Part shown: positions 35,556 through 45,049 of the stretch, one piece after another | How the letters are laid out: each line of letters opens with the position of its first letter | Position numbering within the stretch: the first letter of the stretch is position 1 | Assembly (NCBI GenBank): GCA_030538185.1 | Contig: JAUNUK010000003.1 | Span: 298,125-362,124, forward strand | Direction: 5' to 3' | Length of the DNA: 64,000 nucleotides | Source of the DNA: Actinomycetaceae bacterium | GTDB taxonomy: Bacteria; Actinomycetota; Actinomycetes; Actinomycetales; Actinomycetaceae | The notes under the pieces: model-generated | The model's database searches: none | Seen by the model: only the letters and a program-made list of their open reading frames with translations | Told to the model about the DNA's origin: nothing | Program-made: the position numbers and the translations under genes

Positions 35556-37421
35556 TTAGCGCATGCCTGATTTCACGGCCTTTACGCTGGCCTCAATGGC
35601 ATCTTGATGAACAGCGTTAAAGCCACCCAAGCCCATGACACCCTTGGGTCGCAATGCGGCTAGATACTGCACGACCTTTGGTGGCAGATTATCGCGTGTG
35701 CCAGGAGGCAGCAGCAAGACTGGGCCATCTTTCAAGGTTCCTGCTGCAACCGCATCAGCAAAGACGTCTCCGCGCGCAATGTAGATCGCGTCTGCGCCTG
35801 CACGAGGAGCACCCGTAACAGGGTCTGTTCCAGGGTTAGCAGGGAAGGCGTTGAGGGCAATCTCTACTGCTGTCTCGTAACGGTCTTGACCGTAGAAGCG
35901 CCCTTGAGTGTATCCGGCGGCCATCTGAGTGGCTGCCTGTTCACTAATGACGGAAGGACCACCCAAGAAGACGACCCTCCCTGGGTTGAAACGCTGGATC
36001 TCTTGGGTAACGCGCTGGAGGACTCCGGCGTCTTTCTGGTTCGTCAACAAAACAGGCCCGTCGGTCAACATGCCTGCAGCAACCGCGTCGGGCGAACCTT
36101 GGCCGTTGCTTCCATTTGCGTCAGCCACGTAAACCGTATTGGGGCGTGTTCCCTCGGTAAAGACGGCACGAGCTACCGAGATAGCTGTACCGACCCTGTC
36201 GTCTCCGAAGAGTCGGCCTTGGGCGCGTCCCTGGGCAACATCGGCGACAACCGCATCAGGAACGACGGCAGGACCCCCCAGGGCGACAACCTTTGTGGCC
36301 TTCAAGCGATTGAGCTCGTCGCGGACACTTTGCGGGATTCCACCAGTGGTTGGAACCAAGAGAACCGGACCATCGACCAGTGTGCCCCCAACCAATGCGT
36401 CAACCAAGACATCTGAACGCGCGATGTACGCCGTGTTGGAACCACTTGGGAATGCCCTGACAGAAATACCTACCGCAGTCGCAATCCTGTCTGCCCCCTC
36501 GATACGGCCGGAGGCAATAACAGAGGCCGAGTTACCGGCAGAGCCAAACCAGGAAGTGAAGAACCTGTAGAAGTTGCGGTTGCCATACGAGGAACACTCA
36601 TCGCCCAAGTTCCCCCCTGCCGCGAGAGCTGCAACGTTGGGGGTATAGGGCGTGTAGTTGTACAAGCCAGCGGTCGCTTGATTCTCAATGAACACGTCGC
36701 TTGCACCACACTTATAGGTGCCGTCATCGTTCTTTTTCGGGTGATAGAGCAAAGGATTGATTCGGCCAGCCTGGTGACGAAACTTCGTGGGGTTCGCCTT
36801 GTAGTACTGGAAACGAGATGCGGCAGAGTAAACCTGGTTGAAGAAACCGAAGTACTTTTCGTCGCATGCTGCAGTATCCGGGCAAGCGTAACCCATGGCT
36901 TTTTGGTAGCGCGAGAGCGTCAAGCCTTTACCTGAGGCCGTGATCAAGCCCTGTTCCTTCTGCAGGGTAACAAGCAGGACTTGGGGGTTAATATTGCAGG
37001 CCAAACCCACCTTTGCAATGATCAAAGCGGCGGATTCCCCCGCAGCACCCTGGTATCCACCTGGACACATGGCGTCGGGAGCAATAGTCGGTGTGTCTTG
37101 GATGTAGTTCTTCAAACAGGGCACTGACACTGGGTTGCCCGAGGCATCGGTGTCTGTGCCCGATGAACACAATCCGCCCTGTTGAGCCAAGAATGTTTGT
37201 ATCGCTGCGGCATCCATTGTCCGCGGGTTATAAAAAACATCATCAGAGATGATCATGCCCGGCTGGAACCCCATAACGCCAGCCTTATACGAGGACTGCT
37301 CCGGAGGAGGAGGTGCTGACTGCGCGAAGGCTTGGGGGAGGATTAAACCTGCCACCACCACTGCTGCACCAACAGCTACCGCGATTCTTTTCCCTGTCCA
37401 CGAGCTGATCTTGCGCGTCAT
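35556..37421 (-). CDS. Secreted cell-wall-binding-repeat-2 protein with lysozyme-fold-like domain, 621 aa
   Basis: A signal peptide (MTRKISSWTGKRIAVAVGAA to AFA) is followed by the same 'hemagglutinin' domain as at 32664-33629 (MIISDDVFYNPRTMDAA, GYQGAAGESAALIIAKVG, LLVTLQKEQGLITAS, SSYGNRNFYRFFTSWFG), then three cell-wall-binding type 2 repeats, each with RxxGxDR(I/Y)xTAV, a central DALVGGTL/DAVAAGML/DAVAAGTL and a closing ALGGP/FLGGP/GLGGF. CWB2 repeats bind secondary wall polymers and hold proteins at the surface without covalent attachment. The protein is therefore probably a wall-bound lytic enzyme or adhesin. Its paralogue uses a TM anchor instead. It is the first gene of a likely two-gene unit with the LMW-PTP. 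Confidence 0.85.
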   Translation of the reverse strand: MTRKISSWTGKRIAVAVGAAVVVAGLILPQAFAQSAPPPPEQSSYKAGVMGFQPGMIISDDVFYNPRTMDAAAIQTFLAQQGGLCSSGTDTDASGNPVSVPCLKNYIQDTPTIAPDAMCPGGYQGAAGESAALIIAKVGLACNINPQVLLVTLQKEQGLITASGKGLTLSRYQKAMGYACPDTAACDEKYFGFFNQVYSAASRFQYYKANPTKFRHQAGRINPLLYHPKKNDDGTYKCGASDVFIENQATAGLYNYTPYTPNVAALAAGGNLGDECSSYGNRNFYRFFTSWFGSAGNSASVIASGRIEGADRIATAVGISVRAFPSGSNTAYIARSDVLVDALVGGTLVDGPVLLVPTTGGIPQSVRDELNRLKATKVVALGGPAVVPDAVVADVAQGRAQGRLFGDDRVGTAISVARAVFTEGTRPNTVYVADANGSNGQGSPDAVAAGMLTDGPVLLTNQKDAGVLQRVTQEIQRFNPGRVVFLGGPSVISEQAATQMAAGYTQGRFYGQDRYETAVEIALNAFPANPGTDPVTGAPRAGADAIYIARGDVFADAVAAGTLKDGPVLLLPPGTRDNLPPKVVQYLAALRPKGVMGLGGFNAVHQDAIEASVKAVKSGMR

Positions 37422-37575
37422 AAAAATGTGCCTCCAGAGCTTATTGCACCGTCAAGGGACGGCATCCTTCACCACCCTACCAATCGGGTCAAAGCTCGTA
37501 AATCTAAGGGGATTTAACATATGGTTTCGATAGCGTTTTCTCAGGAATACCCCTGGATATGGGTGAATTCCCCTT

Positions 37576-38328
37576 CTACTGTGCCTGCTCAATATGAAGA
37601 GCCGAGGCCGCATCATCAATTACTGTGGACCACAGTCCACGAATCTGCCTTTGCGCAGCTGCAGAGGGCCAAGATCGCTCGGGACTTTGATCCTTGACCC
37701 ACTGGCTGTAGTAGCTGACCGTTGGTTCCAAACGTTGCGAACGGCAGTGCCGCAAAAATTCGCAACCAGCATCGTGGTAGTCCTGCATAGAAAACTTCAG
37801 TGCCCCTCTGGCTCTACCCTTGAGCGTGGTCTGCATCCCGAAGTGCTTAAGCGCCTCGTTCCAGGCGCCACCAAAACGTTTACTCACCGTCTGGCAGGTC
37901 GTGGGCCAACGGAATTCACCTTTGCCTGACTGCGTTTCGCGTTGTGCGATGACCTGTGAGCGCAGGTATTCATAGCGCTTTGCGGAGATGGTTGTCCTTG
38001 GGTGTTGAGTGATCCAATACTTTCCAACCAGGATTTGCTGCCAAATCTCACGAACCTGGGGGTTTTGGAACGGATCCTTATCCAGATCCTCAAGCTCCCT
38101 CGACAGAACGTCAACCAGGTCATCCAGCATTTCGTGCGGCAGCCCCAAAGAGACGCCCTCGGCAATTAAATCTTCATGGGAGGTTTCCTCGGGATCCCCC
38201 AAATTTTTTGCCGAGGACGACTCGCGGGATTCGTAGAGAGAAAAACTCTCACGGCGGTTATCCTCTGCGAGCAAGAACCAGAAACCTGCCTCTATGACCG
38301 AATTTGGGAAACTAGCGATTCTTGCCAT
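37576..38328 (-). CDS. Hypothetical protein with HNH-associated-repeat-like segments, 250 aa
   Basis: I do not recognise this protein. It is soluble, with an acidic first half (SSSAKNLGDPEETSHEDL, LSRELEDLDKDPF) and a basic second half. The second half has two Trp-containing helical segments (WPTTCQTVSKRFGGAWNEALKHFGM and a later one ending IRGLWSTVIDDAASAL) that look like the short repeats accompanying some homing endonucleases, which are DNA-binding modules. No HNH catalytic motif is present. It lies 48 bp downstream of nrdF on the same strand and might be a late gene of the nrd transcript. A copy of the CGCCCTCGG motif falls inside it (38154-38162). A nucleic-acid-binding role is a guess. 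Confidence 0.6.
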   Translation of the reverse strand: MARIASFPNSVIEAGFWFLLAEDNRRESFSLYESRESSSAKNLGDPEETSHEDLIAEGVSLGLPHEMLDDLVDVLSRELEDLDKDPFQNPQVREIWQQILVGKYWITQHPRTTISAKRYEYLRSQVIAQRETQSGKGEFRWPTTCQTVSKRFGGAWNEALKHFGMQTTLKGRARGALKFSMQDYHDAGCEFLRHCRSQRLEPTVSYYSQWVKDQSPERSWPSAAAQRQIRGLWSTVIDDAASALHIEQAQ

Positions 38329-38376
38329 GTGTCTTCGAACTCTCGACTTCCTAGAAATTTGGGGGGCACAGGCAAC

Positions 38377-39384
<1,008 letters not shown>

Positions 39385-39402
39385 CTAAAATCCTCAAGTC
39401 TC

Positions 39403-41559
39403 TTACAGTTCACAAGAAACACAGCCTTCGACTTCGGTTCCCTCCAAAGCCATTTGGCGTAGTCGAATGTAATACAGGGTCTTAATGCCCTTACGCCAAG
39501 CGTAAATCTGGGCTTTGTTAATGTCTCGGGTTGTGGCTTTATCTGGGAAGAACAAGGTCAGGCTGAGCCCCTGATCGACGTGCTGTGTAGCCACAGCGTA
39601 GGTGTCGATAATCGCCTCAAAGCCAATCTCGTAGGCGTCCTTATAGAACTCCAGGTTGTCGTTGGTCATAAAGGGTGCCGGGTAATATACGCGCCCGATC
39701 TTCCCCTCTTTGCGAATCTCAATTTTGGAGACGATCGGGTGGATTGAGGACGTGGAGTTATTGATGTAGCTGATAGATCCTGTCGGTGGGATGGCCTGCA
39801 GGTTCTGGTTATAGATCCCATCACGCCCAATATCTTCTGCCAGTTTCTTCCAGTCTTCGGGGCTTGGCACATAGACAGTGGAGTTAGCAAAGATCTGTGC
39901 AACCCTCTCGGTTGCGGGTTTCCACTCGCCTTCGATGTACTTTTTGAAGAAGGCACCAGAGGCGTATGTCGAGTCTTCAAAACCCTCGAAGGTTTCACCG
40001 CGCTCGACAGCCAACTGATGTGATGCTTTCAAGGCGTGGTACAGCACCGAATAGAAATAAATATTCGTGAAATCCAGGGCCTCTTCACTCCCATAATGGA
40101 TACCCTCACGAGCCAAATAACCGTGCAGATTCATCTGGCCAAGCCCTATGGCGTGGCTCATGCGGTTGCCGCGTTCAATAGAAGGAACGCAAGCAATATT
40201 GGACTGCTCGGAAACAGCAGTTAATGCGCGGATGGCTGTCTCAATGGTTTTGCCAAAGTCCGGGGATTCCATGGCCAGGGCTATGTTTAAAGACCCGAGG
40301 TTGCAAGAGATGTCCTTGCCGACGTGTTCATAGGTCAGGTCTTCGTTGTACACCGATGGTTCAGAGACCTGAAGAATCTCAGAACAAAGGTTAGACATGC
40401 TTATTCGTCCGGCAATCGGGTTGTCACGGTTGACGATATCTTCATAAACGATATACGGATAACCGGATTCAAATTGGATCTCGGCCAGGGTCTGGAAGAA
40501 CTTACGTGCGTTGATCTTCTTCTTCCGGATCTTGCCGTTATCAACCATTTCTCGGTACTTTTCACTCACGGAAATCTCCGAGAAAGGCACGCCGTAGAAG
40601 CGTTCGACATCGTAGGGGCTAAACAGGTACATATCCTCGTTGTTCTTAGCCAACTCGAAAGTGATGTCGGGGATGACCACACCCAAGGACAAAGTCTTGA
40701 TGCGGATCTTTTCGTCCGCGTTCTCACGCTTCGTGTCCAAGAACTGCATAATGTCCGGGTGATGTGCATTCAAATAGACCGCACCTGCCCCTTGACGTGC
40801 ACCCAGTTGATTAGCGTAGGAAAACGAGTCCTCCAGCAGCTTCATAACCGGCACAACACCGGAAGACTGGTTTTCGATGCGCTTGATAGGGGCTCCTGCC
40901 TCACGCAGGTTTGTCAAGGATAAAGCCACACCTCCGCCCCGCTTCGACAGCTGCAGAGAAGAGTTGATACCCCGGGCAATGGACTCCATATTGTCTTCAA
41001 TACGCAGCAGGAAACAGGAGACTAGCTCGCCTCGCGCCGCCTTACCCGCATTCAGGAAGGTTGGGGTAGCCGGCTGGTAGCGTCCCGCCATAATTTCGTC
41101 CACGATGTGCTCAGCCAATGCTTTGTCGCCTTGCGCCAGGTATAAAGCAACCAGGCACACGCGATCTTCGAATCGCTCTAGGTAGCGCTTACCGTCGAAG
41201 GTCTTGAGCGTATAAGACGTGTAGTACTTGTAGGCGCCCAGGAAGGTCTGGAACCTAAACTTCACCGCATAAGCCCTTTTGAATAGGGACTTCACGAAGT
41301 CAAAGTCGTATTGCTCCAGGACTTCTTTTTCGTAATACCCCTCTTCTACCAGGTACTCCAGCTTTTCTTTCAGGTTGTGAAAGAAAACCGTGTTCTGATT
41401 GACGTGCTGCAAAAAATACTGCCGAGCCGCCTGATGATCTGCATCGAATTGGATCAAACCGTTTTCGTCATACAAGTTCAGCTTGGCGTTTAATGCGTGA
41501 TAGTCCTCGTCCAGGCTGCGTGGGTTGTCTACCCCGGTATCTGTGAGCGTTTCTGCCAA
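39403..41559 (-). CDS. nrdE: Class Ib ribonucleotide reductase alpha subunit
   Basis: NrdE is the catalytic subunit that reduces ribonucleoside diphosphates. Active-site landmarks include [43 protein letters not shown] (Asn-X-Cys-X-Glu radical site) and the C-terminal shuttle cysteines in EGCVSCEL. The length of 718 aa is typical of class Ib, which lacks the N-terminal ATP cone; indeed no cone precedes the core. Its start overlaps the end of nrdI by 31 bp, indicating tight coupling. Electron supply comes from NrdH and cofactor assembly from NrdI, both encoded upstream. Confidence 0.98.
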   Translation of the reverse strand: MAETLTDTGVDNPRSLDEDYHALNAKLNLYDENGLIQFDADHQAARQYFLQHVNQNTVFFHNLKEKLEYLVEEGYYEKEVLEQYDFDFVKSLFKRAYAVKFRFQTFLGAYKYYTSYTLKTFDGKRYLERFEDRVCLVALYLAQGDKALAEHIVDEIMAGRYQPATPTFLNAGKAARGELVSCFLLRIEDNMESIARGINSSLQLSKRGGGVALSLTNLREAGAPIKRIENQSSGVVPVMKLLEDSFSYANQLGARQGAGAVYLNAHHPDIMQFLDTKRENADEKIRIKTLSLGVVIPDITFELAKNNEDMYLFSPYDVERFYGVPFSEISVSEKYREMVDNGKIRKKKINARKFFQTLAEIQFESGYPYIVYEDIVNRDNPIAGRISMSNLCSEILQVSEPSVYNEDLTYEHVGKDISCNLGSLNIALAMESPDFGKTIETAIRALTAVSEQSNIACVPSIERGNRMSHAIGLGQMNLHGYLAREGIHYGSEEALDFTNIYFYSVLYHALKASHQLAVERGETFEGFEDSTYASGAFFKKYIEGEWKPATERVAQIFANSTVYVPSPEDWKKLAEDIGRDGIYNQNLQAIPPTGSISYINNSTSSIHPIVSKIEIRKEGKIGRVYYPAPFMTNDNLEFYKDAYEIGFEAIIDTYAVATQHVDQGLSLTLFFPDKATTRDINKAQIYAWRKGIKTLYYIRLRQMALEGTEVEGCVSCEL

Positions 41560-41945
41560 AACTCTTCAAGTCCTTTTCTTACGGTCTCGACATCCTCTGA
41601 GGTGCCAAGTAGTTCGAATTTATACATGTGCGGAACGTTTAGCTTCACGCCCACAATATCTCCGGCAATACAGTACGCCTTGCCAAAGTTGGTGTTTCCC
41701 GCCGAGACAACGCCCTTACACAGCGCTCGGTTGCCCTCGTCATTCAGGAACTTTATGACCTGTTTGGGCACGGCCCCTTTAATGGAACCACCCCCGTAGG
41801 TCGGAACAATCAGAACGTATTCCTCTTCCACGTGCAAGAAGGGGTCTGCCGCACGCAGAGGAATCCTATGTGCGGGAAAACCCAGACGCTGCACAAAACG
41901 GTGCGTATTCTCCGTCGCTGAGGAGAAGTAGACAATACTGCCCAC
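41529..41945 (-). CDS. nrdI: NrdI flavodoxin-like ribonucleotide reductase maturation protein
   Basis: NrdI is a small flavodoxin that supplies oxidant to build the dimanganese-tyrosyl radical of NrdF. The FMN-binding loop is [17 protein letters not shown], and [29 protein letters not shown] and [15 protein letters not shown] are family signatures. The frame opens at TTG 41954, which sits directly against AAAGGG; GTG 41945 has better spacing (nine nucleotides) and is preferred, giving 138 aa. It lies between nrdH and nrdE in the operon. Confidence 0.95.
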   Translation of the reverse strand: MGSIVYFSSATENTHRFVQRLGFPAHRIPLRAADPFLHVEEEYVLIVPTYGGGSIKGAVPKQVIKFLNDEGNRALCKGVVSAGNTNFGKAYCIAGDIVGVKLNVPHMYKFELLGTSEDVETVRKGLEEFWQKRSQIPG

Positions 41946-41966
41946 AGCAATCAACCCTTTATAGCT

Positions 41967-42218
41967 CTAAATAGCTTTCAGTTCAGCCGCATCCTGTGTA
42001 GCCAATGCCTTGATCTTGTCGGGGCGAAAACCTGCCCAGGCATTGTCTCCTGCAACCACCACGGGGGCTTGCTGAAAGCCCATATCCAGGACTGTTGCCA
42101 GGGCTTTGGGATCCTCAGTCAGGTCGACCGTAGAGTAGGTGAATCCCTGCTTATCCAATGCGCGCATGGTTGCGTCACACTGCACGCACCTGGGCTTGGT
42201 GTAGACAGTAATAGTCAT
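41967..42218 (-). CDS. nrdH: NrdH glutaredoxin-like redoxin
   Basis: NrdH is the thioredoxin-reductase-dependent electron donor for NrdE. The active-site motif is CVQC (YTKPRCVQCDATMRAL) near residue 11, with VDLTEDPKAL and the cis-Pro segment QQAPVVVAGDNAWAGFRPDKI after it. ATG 42218 has GGAGG eight nucleotides upstream, giving 83 aa, normal for NrdH. It is the first gene of nrdHIEF. I looked for an NrdR box pair before it and found nothing convincing. Confidence 0.95.
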   Translation of the reverse strand: MTITVYTKPRCVQCDATMRALDKQGFTYSTVDLTEDPKALATVLDMGFQQAPVVVAGDNAWAGFRPDKIKALATQDAAELKAI

Positions 42219-42465
42219 CTGACCGACCTCCGTTTGTTTGGGAATACCCACCATAGTCGGTGAATCCCAGCCTTGTAACCACATCCATGTCATTTACTTT
42301 GTGACACATTTTGGCCTCGGATACATGACACTACACCTTGTGGTCGCGTTGCGCCACCACCACTAGATAATGTGTTTCGGCGTGTCGCCACACAATCATT
42401 GCCGAGGGCGGGAAGTTGAAGCTGTAGCCCTTGGTTTTGGGCCAGACTTGGTTGACAATGTGGGT

Positions 42466-42927
42466 ATGACAAATCGCATGAATGTTGAATCTTTTAATCT
42501 TGACCATCGGCGTGTCGTGGCTCCCTATGTGAGGGTTGCCGACCGCAAGACACTTCCGGGCGGTGACACCCTGATCAAATACGATGTGCGCTACTGCCAA
42601 CCCAATGTGGAACATTTAGAGATGGACACCATTCACTCCATTGAGCACATGAGTGCAGAACTCATGCGCAACCACACGGACAAGTTGATCGACTTTTCAC
42701 CCATGGGGTGTCAGACGGGCTTTTATGCCTTAACTCTGGGGCTGGAAATAAGCGAATTTCTGCCTATTTTAGAAAAAACCTGCGAGGATATTTTGGTGGC
42801 TACAGAGGTTCCTGCAGCAAACGAGGTCCAGTGTGGCTGGGGTGCAAACCACTCCCTCGAAGGGGCAAAGACAGCTGTTCGGGCCTTCCTGGATAAGCGT
42901 TCCGAGTGGGAAGACGCAGGGGTTTAG
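42466..42927 (+). CDS. luxS: S-ribosylhomocysteine lyase (AI-2 synthase)
   Basis: LuxS cleaves S-ribosylhomocysteine to homocysteine and DPD, the AI-2 precursor. The metal ligands are in HSIEHM and GCQTGFY, and the N-terminus ([17 protein letters not shown]) is standard. The frame is open to 42370, but the conserved protein starts at ATG 42466 or ATG 42478, giving about 153 aa. GACAAT lies six nucleotides before 42466, so it may be leaderless. The gene is convergent with mtn, whose product makes its substrate from S-adenosylhomocysteine; the 16-bp gap between them holds a GTCAACCACGTCAATT element. Confidence 0.97.
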   Translation: MTNRMNVESFNLDHRRVVAPYVRVADRKTLPGGDTLIKYDVRYCQPNVEHLEMDTIHSIEHMSAELMRNHTDKLIDFSPMGCQTGFYALTLGLEISEFLPILEKTCEDILVATEVPAANEVQCGWGANHSLEGAKTAVRAFLDKRSEWEDAGV

Positions 42928-42943
42928 TCAACCACGTCAATTC

Positions 42944-43693
42944 CTAATCGATAAGCCCCAATGTTTTCATAGTGACTTTTGCTGCTAAAGCGGATACCAC
43001 TCCAGCATCTTGATGGTTTTCCACGTGGGCAAGTGGTCCGCACAGATCCGAAACTCCGCGCACTGGAAGGAATGCCACATCCGCTAAATAAGCAACCTGA
43101 GCCAAAGCGGCAGTTTCCATATCCGCACAATAGGCGCGTGGAAAAAGTTGGCGCATCTCTTCGACGTTCTTTTCGGTAACAAAAGCATCAGAACTAATGA
43201 ACTGGCCAGGACGCGCTTTGGCCTGAGGATCATCTCCTGCCTTAAGCGCGCGATCCAGGAGGGCGGAATCGCTGGGGTAACTCGCAGGCATGCCGGGGAC
43301 TTGGCCAATTTCATAGCCGAATGCACTGGCATCTGCGCGCCCGAAGGTTGAGCTGGTTCCTATCACTACCTGCCCCACTCGGGCCTCAATGCTCAGGCCC
43401 CCTGCCGAGCCCGTTGCAAAGATGTACCTGGGCGTGACGTGGGTGAGTGCTGATGTGAGGGACGCGGCGGCATTGACTAGGCCAATCCCCGTTAGCAAGA
43501 GCCCCAGGCTTACATCCTCGACCTGGATGAGTTGTAACGAACCTCCCCCGCAGGCCGTCTTTGTCCCTTGGGCCTGCGCATAAGCTTCAAAGGGCGCAAT
43601 TTCTTCGGGCATAGCTGCACATATTAACGCCAGAATAGGCGTGCGCTTCGGCATTGTCGGCAGTGTCAGGTCAAGGCTCTTGTGTTGGTCCAT
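42944..43693 (-). CDS. mtn: 5'-methylthioadenosine/S-adenosylhomocysteine nucleosidase
   Basis: This enzyme removes adenine from MTA and SAH; the latter product feeds LuxS. Family signatures are LALICAAMPEEIAPFEAYAQ at the N-terminus, LLTGIGLVNAAASLTSALT, IFATGSAGGL and the catalytic-region segment ADMETAALAQVAYLADVAFLPVRGVSD. The frame opens at 43759, but ATG 43693 with TAGGCT seven nucleotides upstream is preferred, giving 249 aa with an N-terminal tail of about 15 residues. It is convergent with luxS, so both halves of the SAH-to-AI-2 route sit together. Confidence 0.95.
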   Translation of the reverse strand: MDQHKSLDLTLPTMPKRTPILALICAAMPEEIAPFEAYAQAQGTKTACGGGSLQLIQVEDVSLGLLLTGIGLVNAAASLTSALTHVTPRYIFATGSAGGLSIEARVGQVVIGTSSTFGRADASAFGYEIGQVPGMPASYPSDSALLDRALKAGDDPQAKARPGQFISSDAFVTEKNVEEMRQLFPRAYCADMETAALAQVAYLADVAFLPVRGVSDLCGPLAHVENHQDAGVVSALAAKVTMKTLGLID

Positions 43694-44063
43694 GTGTTTC
43701 AGCCTAGCCTTGGTTGGTGCGACCCACCCAAGACATGAAAATGAGCCTCCATGCCTCACATAAATTTAGGGCTTACAGCTATTTCCAACTGGAACCCTTT
43801 ACTCTTACACACTTATTTCATTTTGGTGAATCAGTTGTTATCCCTATGACCTGGGAATATAAAGATTCTATGTTTCGATAAATTCGCTATTTACTGTATT
43901 TCGTCAAATGTCGTTGTTCTTTGACATTTTCACATGTACATGATCGCTAGTCTATCTTGCCTTCAAAAATGTCGTGGATCCCCGACTTTTACTCTATTTT
44001 GTTCTGTCTCCTGATTTTTGGGGGTCTTGCATGTCTAGTTGTTTGTATCGCCCGTGATTACCA
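43694..44063. other. AT-rich intergenic region without a gene
   Basis: About 370 bp with clearly lower GC than its surroundings. It holds the mtn promoter at its left end (TAGGCT, 43701-43706) and otherwise no frame with coding character. It contains an inverted repeat AAATGTC...GACATTT (10-nt loop) near 43900-43930 and two nearby copies of AATGTCGT. I cannot assign a function. Confidence 0.6.
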
Positions 44064-44468
44064 CTAATTACATGAATCTAGGTGCTGTAACTTCCATACT
44101 GCCGGGAGATCTGGTTTTGTCCACGTGAGTTCTTTAAGCTCTTTGGGTAGAACCCAGCGCAACTCATCGTGGTCAGTGCTGGCTACGGGTGGATCAGACA
44201 GAAGTGTGGCCCAATAGACTGCCAGATCGACAGTGCTTTCTTCAACCAAGGTCTGACTACGGTCAAGCAGTTCGCCAACACGTATATGCACACCAAGTTC
44301 TTCGCGGATCTCCCGTACTAAGGCATCACTTGGAGCCTCGCCCTCGGAAATTTTTCCTCCTGGGAACTCCCACAACCCGGCATTACTCTTGTGTGAAGCT
44401 CTGCGGCAGACAAGGATACGCCCGTCAACCAAGACAACCGCCCCAACCACAAAAATCAAAGATTCCAC
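44064..44468 (-). CDS. NUDIX hydrolase, MutT (8-oxo-dGTPase) type, 134 aa
   Basis: The Nudix box is complete: GGKISEGEAPSDALVREIREELGV (GX5EX7REUXEEXGU form). The preceding segment VVGAVVLVDGRILVCRRASHKSNAGLWEFPGGK is the MutT pattern, so removal of oxidised dGTP or a related cleaning role is likely; other (d)NTP pyrophosphohydrolase activity cannot be excluded. The start is GTG 44468 with TAGGCT six nucleotides upstream, so probably leaderless. A CGCCCTCGG motif lies inside the Nudix box coding sequence (44339-44347). Confidence 0.9.
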   Translation of the reverse strand: MESLIFVVGAVVLVDGRILVCRRASHKSNAGLWEFPGGKISEGEAPSDALVREIREELGVHIRVGELLDRSQTLVEESTVDLAVYWATLLSDPPVASTDHDELRWVLPKELKELTWTKPDLPAVWKLQHLDSCN

Positions 44469-44504
44469 GCCACTAGCCTATAACCAAAAACCCCAGGCCC
44501 CCAC

Positions 44505-44656
44505 TACCGCCACTTTCCCAGGGGCACCCACATAACTAACCCCAGGCTCTGCCCACACCCTTAACGATCAAAGCGAAGCGAAAACCGCATACCGCCACTT
44601 TCCCAGGGGCACCCACACAACCAACCCCAGGCTCCGCCCACACCCTTAACGATCAA
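44505..44656. repeat. Two 67-bp direct repeats
   Basis: 44505-44571 and 44590-44656 are near-identical 67-bp copies (both start TACCGCCACTTTCCCAGGGG and end CCCTTAACGATCAA) with four or so base differences, separated by 18 bp. They lie between the MutT-like gene and tRNA-Leu and are non-coding. Two copies only, so not a CRISPR array. Confidence 0.85.
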
Positions 44657-44689
44657 GGCCAATCGGAAACCGCGTTTTCCGATTGGCCT
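44656..44689. terminator. 14-bp perfect hairpin after the direct repeats
   Basis: AGGCCAATCGGAAA (44656-44669) pairs perfectly with TTTCCGATTGGCCT (44676-44689) around a CCGCGT loop. Without a U-run it is not a classical intrinsic terminator, but it sits beyond the 3' end of minus-strand tRNA-Leu and may end that transcript. Confidence 0.55.
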
Positions 44690-44696
44690 GAGTGAC

Positions 44697-44718
44697 GCGC
44701 CGCGGATTAGCGCGGCGC
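44697..44718 (-). terminator. GC hairpin just past tRNA-Leu
   Basis: GCGCCGCG (44697-44704) and CGCGGCGC (44711-44718) form a perfect 8-bp stem with loop GATTAG, 12 bp beyond the 3' end of the minus-strand tRNA-Leu. The likely role is tRNA transcript termination or 3' processing. Confidence 0.5.
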
Positions 44719-44730
44719 AATTAGACTCTG

Positions 44731-44813
44731 TGCGCGAGGGGGGAGTTGAACCCCCACGCCCTTGCGGGCACTGGCACCTGAAGCCAGCGCGTCTGCCATT
44801 CCGCCACTCGCGC
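44731..44813 (-). tRNA. tRNA-Leu(CAG)
   Basis: The acceptor stem is GCGCGAG/CTCGCGC. The anticodon loop is TTCAGGT (anticodon CAG) in stem CTGGC/GCCAG. The long variable arm (TGCCCGCAAGGGCG) fits tRNA-Leu and the T-arm contains GGTTCAACTCC. The length is 83 nt and CCA is not encoded. A tRNA-Leu upstream of fhaA is also the mycobacterial arrangement. Confidence 0.95.
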
Positions 44814-45049
44814 GTAGTCTTGTGGTATGCAAGACAACCAAATGAGAGTAGCGCGACCGTGCTAACTTCGCAAATCCGTGCCTACAGCAATACGCACAGA
44901 TGCGATATTCGCATTAATGTGGACTAAATCTGTAACCTAATCGTTACTACAGGTAGAGTTGAGGCCGTTGGTAGTACAGTGACAAGGTCCGTTTTGCCTG
45001 ACACGGTCTACCACTATTCATGCGTCGCAGGAAAGGGGAGGGTTGACCA

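Noticed and set aside
32664-37421. Prophage lysis module
   Set aside because: Lysozyme-like domains occur, but there are no holin, capsid, tail or integrase genes; the proteins have host-type anchors.
42219-42465. NrdR box pair before nrdHIEF
   Set aside because: Short ACA/TGT words are present, but no two correctly spaced 16-bp boxes could be identified.
44505-44656. Possible CRISPR array
   Set aside because: Only two 67-bp units with an 18-bp spacer, no cas genes, and repeat differences; this does not fit a CRISPR array.
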